Of a stretch of DNA of 64,000 nt, positions 14,484 through 26,063 are shown one piece after another (the stretch's first letter is position 1; every line of letters starts with the position of its first letter). The stretch is from Cichorium intybus (Eukaryota > Streptophyta > Magnoliopsida > Asterales > Asteraceae). The DNA lies in assembly GCA_023525715.1 (NCBI GenBank), contig CM042012.1:54774839-54838838 (forward strand). Direction: 5' to 3'. The translations under genes and the position numbers were made by a program. Under the pieces are notes generated by a model. That model did not search any database. It was given only the letters and a program-made list of their open reading frames with translations, and had not been told where the DNA came from.

Positions 14484-14484
<1 letters not shown>
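13206..14484. other. Probable Helitron interior, no intact gene
   Basis: This is AT-rich to about 14100. From 14150 to 14480 it turns GC-richer and repeats GGAGACACGAAAAAA, ATCGGGAACGGAGGA and GTTACTACCGC-like phrases, resembling a 5' leader or a low-complexity captured fragment. Open frames on both strands (14112-14543 and others) conflict with one another and match nothing I recognise. Confidence 0.4.

Positions 14485-14531
<47 letters not shown>
14485..14531. repeat. CT microsatellite
   Basis: About 23 CT units. Confidence 0.95.
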
Positions 14532-14535
<4 letters not shown>

Positions 14536-14752
14536 CGGATTAATACGTGAAAACTGAAAAAGGAAAACCCTAGGTGTATTTGTTTAAATTAGAAACGAGC
14601 CTTCCCATTTAAATTAGAAACGGGCCTCCCTTAATTTAAGTAATTTAACTAATTATTCTTAAATTATCTCATTCTCTCTCTAACTCTCTTCTTTTCGTAC
14701 GCTTAGTTAAACACCCCCTCCAGAACCTTAGACAACCGTCGCCGCTCACATA

Positions 14753-15082
14753 ATGTCGGCGACCACCCGTTTCTTCAATCACCTCATCGCAGACCACCGC
14801 CTCTGGAAACCACTCTCATTCTCCTCCTTTTCTATTAACACCACTCAACGACCCTTCCTCTCTCCACCAGATTCCACCCATAACCACTACTCAACCGCAT
14901 CCACCGTTTTCCGCCTTTTTCTTTTGCTGTCAGTAACCCCTAACCTGCAAAAAGAAATTGTTCTCTGCTCAACTACTACCCTTCGTCAAGTCTGCGCCTT
15001 TTTCTTTGCCGTCGTCAACCCTTCGTCAAAAAAATTGATCTCCTCCTTTTTTTTTATTTCGGATTGGCGAGCTATTACATGA
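14753..15082 (+). pseudogene. Possible captured first exon with organelle-type presequence
   Basis: An ATG following a pyrimidine-rich leader opens a 109-codon frame starting MSATTRFFNHLIADHRLW. Residues 1-50 are rich in S, T, R and aromatics with almost no acidic residues, the composition of a mitochondrial targeting presequence. After about residue 50 the frame turns into low-complexity hydrophobic sequence and I recognise no domain, so the exon probably ends there; no downstream exon was identified. It may be a gene fragment carried by the surrounding Helitron-like DNA, or fortuitous. Confidence 0.3.
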
Positions 15083-15130
15083 TAGTAAGTTGAACATTTT
15101 TTAAGCAGTGTAAATTTTGTTTTATCGAAA

Positions 15131-15530
15131 GGCATTCTCTGAGAATGTATATGAGAATGGTTCAAATTCATTCTCCGAGAATGTGTCTCCCGGGTACACC
15201 ATATTGGATACCGAGAATAGATGAAGATATAAAACTCAAAATACCCATTCTTTGTGAATGAGAGTCATTATTTGTGTACCCATTCTTTGAGAATGAGATT
15301 CATACTTCACGTATGGTATTTTTTAAGAATTTTTGCATCTCTTTGTGTACCTCATTCTTTAAGAATGAGAGTCAGTTACGTAAATGAACGTATTCTCAAA
15401 GAATAAGTTTGTTACTTCATTTGATGCAACCTTCAATACAAATAGATGTGTTTGAGTATTTGAACCGGAAGTCTTCCCTCAGACGCGAACTACTTCTTCG
15501 TTGTGCCATCGGCAACTCTCAGAGAATAGG
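15131..15530. repeat. Cluster of ATTCTNNNAGAAT-type palindromes
   Basis: Seven copies of a short inverted repeat occur within 400 bp: ATTCTCTGAGAAT, ATTCTCCGAGAAT, CATTCTTTGTGAATG, CATTCTTTGAGAATG, CATTCTTTAAGAATG, ATTCTCAAAGAAT and CTCTCAGAGAAT. Several are followed by AGAGTCA or AGATTCA. They are dispersed, not a strict tandem array. Confidence 0.7.
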
Positions 15531-15878
15531 GTGTATTCCGTCGTGTATTCCTAGCTTTAATCGGTGGAATCTTTGTTATGAAAATAGTGATCGCATATAA
15601 CAACTGTGTTTTTAATTTGTATTTTTGTAATGTTTTTTAACCGAGTACACAATCGTGTCCCGTGAGCTTTTTTTGGTTTTAAAGATAATTCATTCCTTAG
15701 TTATAGGTATATCAAATTTACTTCTATATCCTTGAACGACAGATTTTTAAAGAAACAAATTTATTCTTTCTACTTATTTATAGAAATGTCATCTTGATCA
15801 CAGCCATTCATTTTTGCAATCTAACGGTCTAAGAATGGTCTTACAATCACACAATAACTAGGATTCTTATTTAATACC

Positions 15879-15882
<4 letters not shown>
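15531..15882. other. AT-rich spacer, nothing recognised
   Basis: No gene or repeat boundary is visible. Confidence 0.5.

Positions 15883-15943
<61 letters not shown>
15883..15943. repeat. AT microsatellite
   Basis: About 30 AT units. Confidence 0.95.
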
Positions 15944-15945
<2 letters not shown>

Positions 15946-15969
15946 GTAATAAATAAAAACTAAATAACA

Positions 15970-16010
15970 ACTAGTATTCGGACAGTCCGCGCAATGCTGC
16001 GGAAGCCCCG
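15970..16010 (-). mobile_element. Second Helitron-like 3' terminus (minus strand)
   Basis: On the minus strand TCCGCAGCATTGCGCGGA forms a short GC-rich hairpin, followed by CTGTCCGAATA and CTAGT, then a T. This is the common plant Helitron 3' end, of a different family from the 13164 end. The body would run to the right; the 5' end was not located. Confidence 0.6.
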
Positions 16011-16385
16011 TATATTGAAAAAACGCAGCTCGACAAAGACAAATTACGTAAGGGACGGAAAATGTAACTTTAAAATATAATAAGGGACTGGAATCGTAAC
16101 TTACGAAATACCAATAATATAACTTTATAATAAATAGGGTGAAAACAATTAATTCAAAATTAGTTGAGGGGAAAAAACGTAAATATAAAAGTTTGCTATA
16201 AGAAGAATCGAAATTGTTATTTCCAAATAAAAACTTATTTACAATTTGTATCATATGTTTTACCAATTATACTATGATCTGAATTTAGTAATTATGGCTC
16301 TGGAAATAGCAGGTACCAAATGAACAGTGAAAAGCTCTCACATGTTCATTTTGGTAATTAATATATATATATATAATATGTTTTA
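16011..16385. other. AT-rich spacer, nothing recognised
   Basis: Probably Helitron interior. An 8-unit AT repeat is at 16361-16376. No gene is visible. Confidence 0.5.
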
Positions 16386-16430
16386 GAGTAAATTATAGTT
16401 TTGGTCCCTGTGGTTTACCAAAAATCATCT
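16386..16430. repeat. Extra partial copy of the Mutator-like terminal repeat
   Basis: AGAGTAAATTATAGTTTTGG then TCCCTGTGGTTTACCAAAAA repeats the terminal sequence that begins properly at 16441, in the same orientation and 10 bp upstream of it. Confidence 0.8.
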
Positions 16431-16742
16431 TTTATGTTTAGGGTAAATTACAGTTTTGGTCCCTATGGTTTACCAAAAAATCACACTTTTGGTCCAAGTA
16501 TTAGGATTTGTACGTCCTTGTCCTTGTGGTTTGAAAAAAGCTCGCCTGAGGTCCTTGGTCCAAGTAAAATGACATTATTACCCTTTTGTATTTCTTTTTT
16601 GTTTTCTTTTTTACCCATTTTAATTTCTAATAAATAATAAATAAAATAACCCACCCCACGCCACCCACCAGTCTGTCTATGTGTCTGTCTCTCTCTCTCT
16701 CCACACCTCCATGACCTAATAAAAAGCGATTTGCTTCTCATT

Positions 16743-16828
16743 GGATTAATGGATTGAAAGATGGGAACAAATCTATTTCTTAGATTGATGGATTGAAAGA
16801 TGGGAACAAATCTATTTCTTGGATTGAT
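16743..16828. repeat. ~39 bp unit in two tandem copies
   Basis: GATTGAAAGATGGGAACAAA followed by TCTATTTCTTRGATTGATG occurs twice in direct succession. Confidence 0.85.
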
Positions 16829-17004
16829 GGTTTTGACGTAAGTGATGGTAATGTCGACTCCAACCCTATAGAGACATCCATAGTAATCACAGCCTCCGTC
16901 GACTCCGTTCCCTTAGCAATTAGAACAAGCATATGTATTCAATCAAAATAAGATGAAATTAATCAATATTCCCAAACTAGTAGCCGATGGTTATTCTCGA
17001 AACG

Positions 17005-19092
17005 TGTGACAACTGTCAAAATTGGTCAACTGAAGTCAACCAAAGCGTACATTAGGTCAACATGTTGAAATGTAATTTTCATAACCTTTACGTTGTATTA
17101 TTGGATATTATAATACTACTTACACTAGTTGAAATAAATTATCAAGTAAACGCTATAAATACGTATAATAAATTACACCAACGTAGAAATTCGAAAATCA
17201 CACCAACATTATTTTGGTATAAATAATATTCATAACATTATGTGTTCGTGCTCACGAATCCATAGACATATAGAACGTCGAAAACGGAGTTCGCATGTAA
17301 AAGTTACAGCAGTTCAGTTGCTGAAAACAATAAATGTACACAGGAATTGAACATTAAAATACATTACGTGGTGCCTTAAACATTGAATATGAAGCAGCAG
17401 AACATATATTATGGAGCGTAATATGATCTATTATTTAATTTCATAGCCCGATTATTTTTCCGGTAAAACGTCATATACCGCAAACCCAGAAGTTACCGCA
17501 CTTTTATAAAAACTCAAGCTTTTATAAAAGATACTAGTTAATTTTTATTAAAACTAACCAAAGACATCTTTTTTCTTTTATAATGATGGCTAAGCCACCC
17601 TAATATATTACACCTAAAAGCTAAAAACCATTTTCCCGTGTCCTTTTAGCCATTTTCCCATGCAACTACCCCTTCCCCATGCAAAGTCACCTCATCTCCT
17701 CCCACTCCTTCATAATCTCTGCCAAGAAGGGCCATTCCCCACCCTCACTTCATCTTCAAACTCACATCTCATATTCTCTCGAAAATCTTCAAGAATTTCC
17801 AAGTGATTCCAAGCTTTTCCAAGTGTTTTTCAAGAAGATCTTGGTAAGCTCATGTTCATTCTAAGCTTGCATTATCATTTCTACCATCACTCTTGGTTTT
17901 TCTTCTATTCACTCTCTTGATCTTGAACCATAGATCATCTTGAAGATCAAGCAATTTCCAAGTTTCAAAGCTTTGGTCTTTTCTTATTCAAACTCAAGAT
18001 TTGCTTCGAGGGTGAGTTCATACCCCACTTTTCTACTATTTTTAAGTGTTTTATGGGGGAGAATACAAGTCTTAAAAATATGTGTTTTGTTCTTGAAATA
18101 TGATGTTTTCATGTGTTTTGTTCTTGAAATATGACTTGTTCAAATGTTTGATCATCTTACAATAAAAGTGTTTGGCATAAAAATGTGTTAAAATAAACTA
18201 AAATACAAATTTAGTTTGAGAAACTAGCATGCAAGACTTTTACACACCTTTGTCACCAACAAAAGTTCATGTTTTACTTGTTGGTGAAATGGTCATAGAC
18301 ATGGTACATTATATGATCTTTTGATAAAAGACATGAAAATACATTACTTATACGTATGGGTTTTATGGTATTAAAACTACATTTTTATCAAGTTACAAAT
18401 ATAAGTAGGCTTTTACCTATACATACGAGTTGTATGGAATTAAAACTACATTTTATCAAAATACAAATATAAGTACGGTTTTACTTATAGATACATGTTT
18501 TATGGAATTAAAACTACATTTCAGCAAGATACAAATATAAGCACGCTTTTACTTATACGTATGAGTTTTATGGTACTAAAACTACATTTTATCAAGTTAC
18601 AAACATAAGTAGGGTTTTACTTATACATACGGGTTTTATGAAATTAAAACTACATTTTATCAAGATACAAATAAGTACGATTTTACTCACACAAGGGTTT
18701 TATGGATTTAAGACTACACTAACGTTAAAGAAAATACAGTTTTTCTTGGTATATATACTACGAGTTTTCACAAAGAAATCACTAAGTTTCTCATTAAAAA
18801 AATCTTATGAACTCACCAATGTAATGTTGACACTTGCAAAATTACTTGTATTCTCAGGTAACAATTAGTCAAGTACGACTAACCTTTTGGGATGGGACGC
18901 AAAGACGTCTCTTTTGTTTATTTTGTTATCATACTAATTGGGTTGAACCAATAACGTTTGAACAATGTAACTTTTCAATGATAATGTATGATGGTTGTTT
19001 ATCTACTTATGCTTCAATGTATGCAATGGTTGTGATACTATGATTCGTTCCGCCCTCCGATGATTCCGCCATCGTGGTTTCGGGGTGTGACA
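17005..19092 (+). repeat. 5' LTR of a Ty3/gypsy-type element, followed by primer-binding site
   Basis: This starts TGTGACAACTGTC and ends CGGGGTGTGACA (about 2.09 kb). It is followed two bases later by TTGGTATCAGAACC (19095-19108), matching the initiator-methionine tRNA primer-binding site with one change. About 90 bp of leader follow before the MULE end, so the internal region and 3' LTR are lost. The left flank is AAACG and there is no matching right duplication, as expected for a truncated element. The 3' half carries a 68 bp tandem array. Confidence 0.75.
18310..18718. repeat. Five to six tandem copies of a ~68 bp unit
   Basis: The anchor word AAAACTACATTT recurs at 18373, 18442, 18510, 18578 and 18646, with a diverged copy near 18710; spacing is 68-69 bp. 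Each unit reads ATCAAGATACAAATATAAGT, then a GTTTTACTTATACATACG-like phrase and TTTTATGG. Confidence 0.9.
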
Positions 19093-19503
19093 GATTGGTA
19101 TCAGAACCCGTCACTAGAAAATATTTTATCTTCAAGCATAAATACAAGAGAGAGAGGTGGGTTAACTTTTTAAATTTATTTGTTAAAAAATAAAACATTA
19201 AAAATAAAAGGAAAGGGGCAATAAGGTCTTTTCATATGTTTAGGTGTTTGTTTTGGAAACTACAGGGACTTCCGATGTTTGTTTTGGAAAGCACAGGGAC
19301 AAGGACGTGCAAAACCCAGTACTTAGACCAAAAGTGTGATTTTTGGTAAACCACAGGGACCAAAACTGTAATTTACCCTATGTATTATTGAATTGTGGGC
19401 ACAAAATTATCTTTCGGCACTCAGAAAGTACATGCACGTGGTTGCAAGTGTTGGAGTTTAAAAGACTTGTACAGATGACCTAAGCCATTCACCCATACGC
19501 AAC

Positions 19504-20244
<741 letters not shown>

Positions 20245-20572
20245 CTCCACACCACCCATTTGACCCCTTCCCCACTTCCTATTCTGATCCTATCTAAAAA
20301 GCCTAGTCGACAACGACTGCATCGTCTCGTTGATTTCTCCTATAAACTCCTTGAAGTCCTTAAATTGTTTAGCGGATGAAAAAGAAATCTTGAACGGAAT
20401 TGACATGTTACTCTATTGAAATCATCGTGGAGGCTTCAACAAGATCTAGTAAGACTCTATATTTGACACTTCGTTTTTATTTATTCTTTTTATAATTTAT
20501 TTTAGCACGTTTTATTTCATTTTTAGTTTAATTCACATGCATATTTTCTATTTTTATTTTTTATATCATTCG
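20245..20572. other. Spacer, no gene recognised
   Basis: AT-rich. It carries GTTACTCTATTGAAATCATC near 20408, nearly repeated at 62242. Confidence 0.5.
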
Positions 20573-21903
20573 TGTAATAACCAACTATTTTGTCGATGTG
20601 TGTTATGTTTGAATTTTTATAGTATGATATTGTAAAAAGGTAATTTGGTTTTTTAACCTTATGAAGGACCTAATGTGTAATAATATTGTGTGTTTGTGGC
20701 AAAAGTGTAAGAAAGGAAAACCTTAAAGGATATGTTAGGAGTTTTGGACTAAAAGTGAACAAAATTAGATTGGAAGGACCAAATTGTTATTTAGGTGAAG
20801 TATGGAGGTATAAATTGGGAGAGAGACTTCTAGTCCTCTCCATTTGTTTCGTGGAGCATCTTTAGCAAAGGGAGAGATCGAGACTTTGAAATATTCTGGA
20901 GGGTTAGAGCAGAAATCGAAGAATCAAGCTAGAAGTTGTGATTTCCAAGCCATCTAAGGTTAGAATTTCATCTTTGTAAGCTATTTAAACCATTTTGGGT
21001 TATTTTGAATGGATGAAAACGAAATTCAGAAGTAGTGTGAGGTTTGTTTTGAGTTTCTAACCCTTGAATCATGTTCTAAACATCATTTGAAACTCAATTC
21101 CACCTTTGGCAACAATAAATGGCATTGTTTTATAAACATTGTTTTGGTTAAAAGATTTTAAGAGAAAAGTTTCTCTCGAGTTGTTTCGTGCTAAAAAGCT
21201 TTATGTTTTCTGTATGATGAAAGATTTTGATGTTATGTCCAATTCGTAATGAACTGATATTAATGAATCAAAATTGGAACTAAATGTAAGAAATGAGATA
21301 TGTCCGGACATGGATCTCGCCCTGACGAGGGGAGGTCAAAAGACACACTACTGGGATGGTACCTCCCGTCGCGAAGTAGTTGTCTTAGCATGCCCTTATG
21401 GATAGATTTGTGCTATTTCATGAAGGGAAAGGGAACTAGCACGCCCTCACGGGTAGATTGGTTCTATTCCGTAGAGGGAAAGGGATACGGGGAGGCCCGT
21501 ATAAAGCCAAAAGGTAAACAATGAATGATGATTTATGATTGGTCTATGTTTTATCAAGAAAGTTTCTGCATTATGTTTGATTTTGATAAAAATTGTTTTG
21601 AGGTTTGTTCTATTGAAAATTTTGGGGTCTAAAACCCATGTTGCTCACGAGACTTTATGTCTCATGTATGTTTGTTTTAAAATTCTATGTATTCAGGTGA
21701 CGGGGAGTAAATACTAGAACACTTAGAAGACTTAAAGCTTTTCTTTTGGGATACGTTTAGAAGTAACTTATCCATGGTGATGTATTGAACTTGTAATACC
21801 CCAGTGCAACTATGTTTTGTAATTATGTTTAAGGTTTTTGTTAAACCCGTGTTTTGTATATCCAAGTTGGGTTAAAATGTATATAAATATGTGGGGTGTT
21901 ACA
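20573..21903 (+). mobile_element. Solo LTR (1.33 kb) with perfect ATTCG duplication
   Basis: Starts TGTAATAACC and ends GGGGTGTTACA. The 5 bp flanks 20568-20572 and 21904-21908 are both ATTCG. A TATA-like box (TATAAATT) is at 20809-20816. Two diverged ~51 bp copies of the GCACGCCCTCACGGGTAGAT unit lie at about 21388 and 21439. With intact ends, a duplication and no internal region, it fits a solo LTR left by LTR-LTR recombination. The terminal bases resemble those of the Tekay-type LTRs in this window. Confidence 0.88.
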
Positions 21904-23286
21904 ATTCGGGGATACTTTCTAGTCTTTTGTGTTTAAATGCAGATATTATTGAAGACTAGCGGGATCGGGATGAGCCAAACGGGAGATTATAGTGGACAGA
22001 GCGGGACGATATTTTGGAGTACGGAATTTTCGGAGACTTGGATCTTCTAGCGGGATTGGACTTGAAGCGAGCATTTGGAACAAGAATAAATATTTGGGCT
22101 TCATTGGGTTTACTTAGTAAACCCAAAATGGTGTTCAAAGAGGTCAAAACCGGATATTTCCCAAAGAAGAAAGGAGACAAATGGACTTTTGGCGAGCTTG
22201 ACTGGATCAGGCCAAAACTGGGCCTTTTACGCTGTCACGCGACCCGCGTGAAGTTTTGTACTACATTTACACGACCCGCGCAAATGGTGCTGAGGGACAC
22301 TTTCGTCATTTTGCTTGTGGTTCAGCTATTTGGGGTAGGAAAGAAGGGGTTTTCTACATCTTTTTGAGCTGAAAACGTGGGGAAGGAGCTTGGAAGCTTT
22401 GGAGAAGTTCTTGGAGCCATTTTTCTACATTTTATTTCACTTGGATTCGTAGCTTTGATACACTTGTGTTTGGTACATTTCTTCATACTTTGATGCTTGT
22501 TGTTCTAGCCATGCTTGGCTAGAACTTTCATTTTCAATATTGGGTGTTAATATTTGAACAACTAGAACATATTGAATGGTTTTATGAGTTGAAGTTCATC
22601 CATGAATGAAATCTTTGTTTGGAAATCTATGATTGTTCTTGTGTTTATTTCCATGGTTTGAATACTTGAATGATTATTGTTATTTACTTCTTTAATTACG
22701 TAATTGATTTTGGGAGTAATTTAGTAACAAATGGTTTTTATGGATGCTTATTATCTCATAAATAATCATAAGATTTTATTCTCTAAAACTTAAAGTGCAA
22801 GCTTTTGTAACTTTTGTTTAGTACGGGTGATTCTTGGAACTTAATGCTAATCAACTTATTTGAATCAAATGCTTATTTGAGTCATGATTTTGATTAAGAT
22901 GGATATTAAGAGCTTTTCTAATGTCTTTATGAATTAAGAGGGTCTAGATGACTCAAGCTTTTGAGTTGTTATAGCCAATGTGGTTGGATTAAGACATTGC
23001 ACCATAAACCATGATGATAAATGAACTAGTTGTGCTTAGATTATAATCTCAATATTGATCTTTTACACATTCTTGAATTTCACTCTCTTAAGTCTCTTAT
23101 TTTTATTGAAATCATTCCGCCAAAATTTGTTACTTATTATTGTATTTACTTTCAACCAAAACAATCAAACCCCCCTTTTAATTTTATTTTGTTTAAAAAT
23201 ACATATCGTTTTGAATTGATTGCATTGTTTTACAAATTGAACGAATCTCCGTGGGGGATTGGTATTTTTAATCAGTTTGTTTTTCT
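21904..23286 (+). other. Probable Athila 5' LTR/leader region
   Basis: No gene is seen. The position directly upstream of the Athila gag start, the word CACGCGACCCGCGTGAA (about 22237) and the phrase CGAATCTCCGTGGGGGATTG near 23240, which resembles the U5 end of Athila/Tat LTRs, suggest the LTR and leader. I could not define LTR boundaries or a normal primer-binding site. Confidence 0.45.
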
Positions 23287-25034
23287 ATGCCCAGATCCAT
23301 TCGAACAGGTATATTGGAATTCAATCTGGAAATCGAAAAAGAAGCAAAACGCTTGAGGAAGGAAACGAGACTTCGAAAAGGTCAAAGTTTCGGTGCCACC
23401 ATGGCGTTGGAAAATCAATCCGACTCTTCGAGTGGGACGAATATCAAGACCGAGTCAAGCCCCAATACCCGACAAGAAATTTCGAAAACACCCGAAATTA
23501 TCCCAACCACAACTGGTGAAATCAACCTTGAACAACCCAACCCGATAAACCCAAATCAAAGAAACCCAATTCCAATGGCGGAAGACCGCAATCCCGAAAG
23601 AACGTTAAGGCAAATGATGGAAACGGATGTCACTCAAACTCTTATTGGCATCTAATATCCCACTTGAACCCGGAATGGAGTTAAAGTCTGGTCTAGTCCA
23701 TCATCTTCCTACCTACCATGGGTTGGAAAATGAACATCCTCACAAACATTTGAAGATGTTTCACATCATTTGCTCGAGCATGAAGCCGCAAGGGGTCACA
23801 GATGATCAAATCAAGTTGAGGGCATTCCCCTTTTCTTTAGCGGATCGAGCGAAAGATTGGCTATTTTACCTTCCATCGGGATCGGTAAATTCATGGCCCC
23901 AAATGGCGAGAGCATTTTTGGACAAATTTTATCTCGCAACAAGGACGCTCTTCGAACGATATTTGTAGAATTCGCCAAGGCCAAAATGAGACTCTTCACG
24001 ACTATTGGGAAAGATTTAATGGTCTTTGCGCGAGTTGTCCTCAACACCAAATTCTGGAACAACTTCTCATTCAACACTTTTATGAGGGGTTGTTGCCCAT
24101 GGAAAGAAGATTGGTTGATGCTTCTAGTGGCGGCAACATTTTTAGTAAAATGCCACAACAAAGTCGGGAACTTATTTCAACAATGGCTGTGAATTCACAA
24201 CATTTTGGCCCTGATCAAGATATGCGTAGAGATTCTAATCGTCGGGTCAATGAAGTGGATACATCCAACATTGAATCAAGACTTTCGGATCTAACAACGG
24301 TTGTGCAAAAAATAGCAACGGGAAGTAGCCAACAAGTAATGATGTGTGGTATTTGTGCCACCGTGGGCCATCCCACGGATATGTGTCCCACTTTGCATGA
24401 TGATGTCGTAGTAGTCAACGCCATCGGAGGATATCAAGGACAACATCACAAACAATCGGATTATCATTCATCCTATAATTCAAGTTGGAGGCCAAATCCC
24501 AACTTGAGTTATACTCCAAAACCTCTTCCGCAAAACACCTTAACAATACTACAATACCTCCAACAAGATCAACAATCTTATCAACCGAGACAACAACACC
24601 AACCTCATTATCAACAACACCAAACGCACAATTCTCAACCAAGTAGCTCCAGAATGTCTCTTGAAGACATTTTCAAATCCTTAGCCATTACCACCCAAAA
24701 ATTCCAACAAGAAACGAGAACTAGCATTTCCAATCTTGAAGCCCAAATGGGTGAGTTAGCTTCATCCATGAGCAAGTTGGAAATGCATGGAAAATTCCCT
24801 TCCCAAACCGAAAAGAATCCAAGAGGAGATGTAAATGCCATCACTTTGAGAAACGGAAAGAAAACCGGAGAACTTGACCCAAAAGCCATTGCTATAGAAG
24901 AAGAAAAAGAGATTGAAGTGCCATCGGTGAAAGAAACGAAAGTTGATGATAAATTAGAAACATCTAAAATGCCTACGCCTCTAGTCATACCACCACCTTT
25001 CCCATCAAGATTAGCCGCTTCCAAGAAGAAATAA
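23287..25034 (+). pseudogene. Athila gag (broken)
   Basis: Structural capsid precursor. The start ATG at 23287 gives MPRSIRTG, the usual Athila opening. The capsid region carries LPTYHGLENEHPHKHLKMF, CSSMKPQGVTDDQIKLRAF and RAKDWLFYLP, and the zinc-knuckle-like segment near 24340 is MCGICATVGHPTDMCP. The C-terminal half is Q/H-rich (YQQHQTH) and ends with a NAITLRNGKKTGE segment typical of the gag-protease junction. The frame shifts near 23640 and again between about 23960 and 24090, and a stop at 25032-25034 separates it from protease. Confidence 0.85.
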
Positions 25035-25049
25035 GATGAGAAAGATATT

Positions 25050-26045
25050 GTGAACATTTTTCGCAAGATGGAGATAAATATTCATTTGTTAGACGCAATT
25101 CAACAAATTCCAAGATATGCTAAAATTTTGAAAAATATTTGCACTAACAAGAAGAAGTTGAAAGGAAATGAAAAGATTTCCATGAGCGAAAATGTGTCTG
25201 CCGTTCTTCAAAGAAGACTACCACCCAAATGCAAAGATCCGGGCATGTTTACCGTCCTATGCAAAATTGGGGACGTCATGATAAGTAATGCCATGCTTGA
25301 TTTGGGTGCATCTATTACTGTCATGTCGTATTCGGTTTACTCTTCACTCAATGTTGGTCCTTTAACCGAAACGGGCGTGATTATTTAATTGGCGGATAAA
25401 TCAAGCATATTTCCTAGAGGTGTATTGGAGGATGTTCTAGTGCAAGTAAACCAATTGGTATTTCCTGCGGATTTTTACGTCATCGATTTGGATGAGAAAT
25501 CTTCTTCCAAATCCGGTTTGATATTATTGGGAAGACCATTTCTGAAGACGGCTAGAACCATTATAGATGTCCATGCGGGTACCTTGACTATGGAGTTTGA
25601 TGGTGAAAAGATTGAGTTCAACATTAATGAAGCCATGAAGTATCCGAGTGATGTGTCGTCGTATCATTTTGTTGATGTGGTTGAGCCTTTGACTCAATAT
25701 TTGTTTGAATTAAACGCCAAAGATTTGTTGGAAATGATATTGAGTAAAGGCCTTGATAAGAAGAGTTTGAAGAGTAAGATGAATTATTTTGCCTTGAAAC
25801 CGAAAATTGAAGAAACGGTCAATGAGTTGGATGCATGCAAATTGATGAAGAATGGTATGGCACAAGTGGGACTTTCAAACTCCCATGAGAAGTTACCACC
25901 ATCTATTGTGCAACCACCGGAATTGGAATTGAAAGTGTTACCCGATCATTTGAAGTATGCCTACGTGGGAAATGGTGACACCCTTCTGGTTATCATATCC
26001 ACTCACTTAACCAAATTTAAGGAAGAGCAACTCATCAAAGTCTAA
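25050..26045 (+). pseudogene. Athila protease domain (broken)
   Basis: Retropepsin-type aspartic protease region of pol. The active-site motif DLGAS is present (MLDLGASITVMSY, about 25297), and the distal LGRPFLKTARTIIDVH motif at about 25530 lies in the family's usual second conserved block. An in-frame stop (25386-25388) splits the domain and another ends the segment at 26043-26045. The region after the protease (VVEPLTQYLFELNAKD, PPELELKVLPDHLKYAY) is the linker that normally precedes Athila reverse transcriptase. Confidence 0.85.
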
Positions 26046-26063
26046 AAAGAGCACAAACAAGCC

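Larger units (their letters stand above)
16441..19378. mobile_element. Mutator-like element (MULE-type TIRs) enclosing an LTR fragment
   Basis: Left end GGGTAAATTACAGTTTTGGT, TCCCTATGGTTTACCAAAA, AATCACACTTTTGGTCC; the inverted right end (about 19210-19378) is the same with few changes, and similarity extends through the GTCCTTGTCC region. The flanks TTATGTTTA (16432-16440) and TATGTATTA (19379-19387) are alike but not identical, consistent with a decayed 9 bp duplication. No transposase is present. The interior is mainly a retrotransposon LTR with its primer-binding site. Either that element inserted into a MULE or the MULE ends mobilised it. Confidence 0.7.

Noticed and set aside
15131..15530. 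Heat-shock elements
   Set aside because: The GAA and TTC blocks are not in the 2-nt alternation that the element requires.
24415..25066. Long minus-strand open frames opposite the Athila gag
   Set aside because: Shadow frames; the plus strand carries the recognisable gag motifs.
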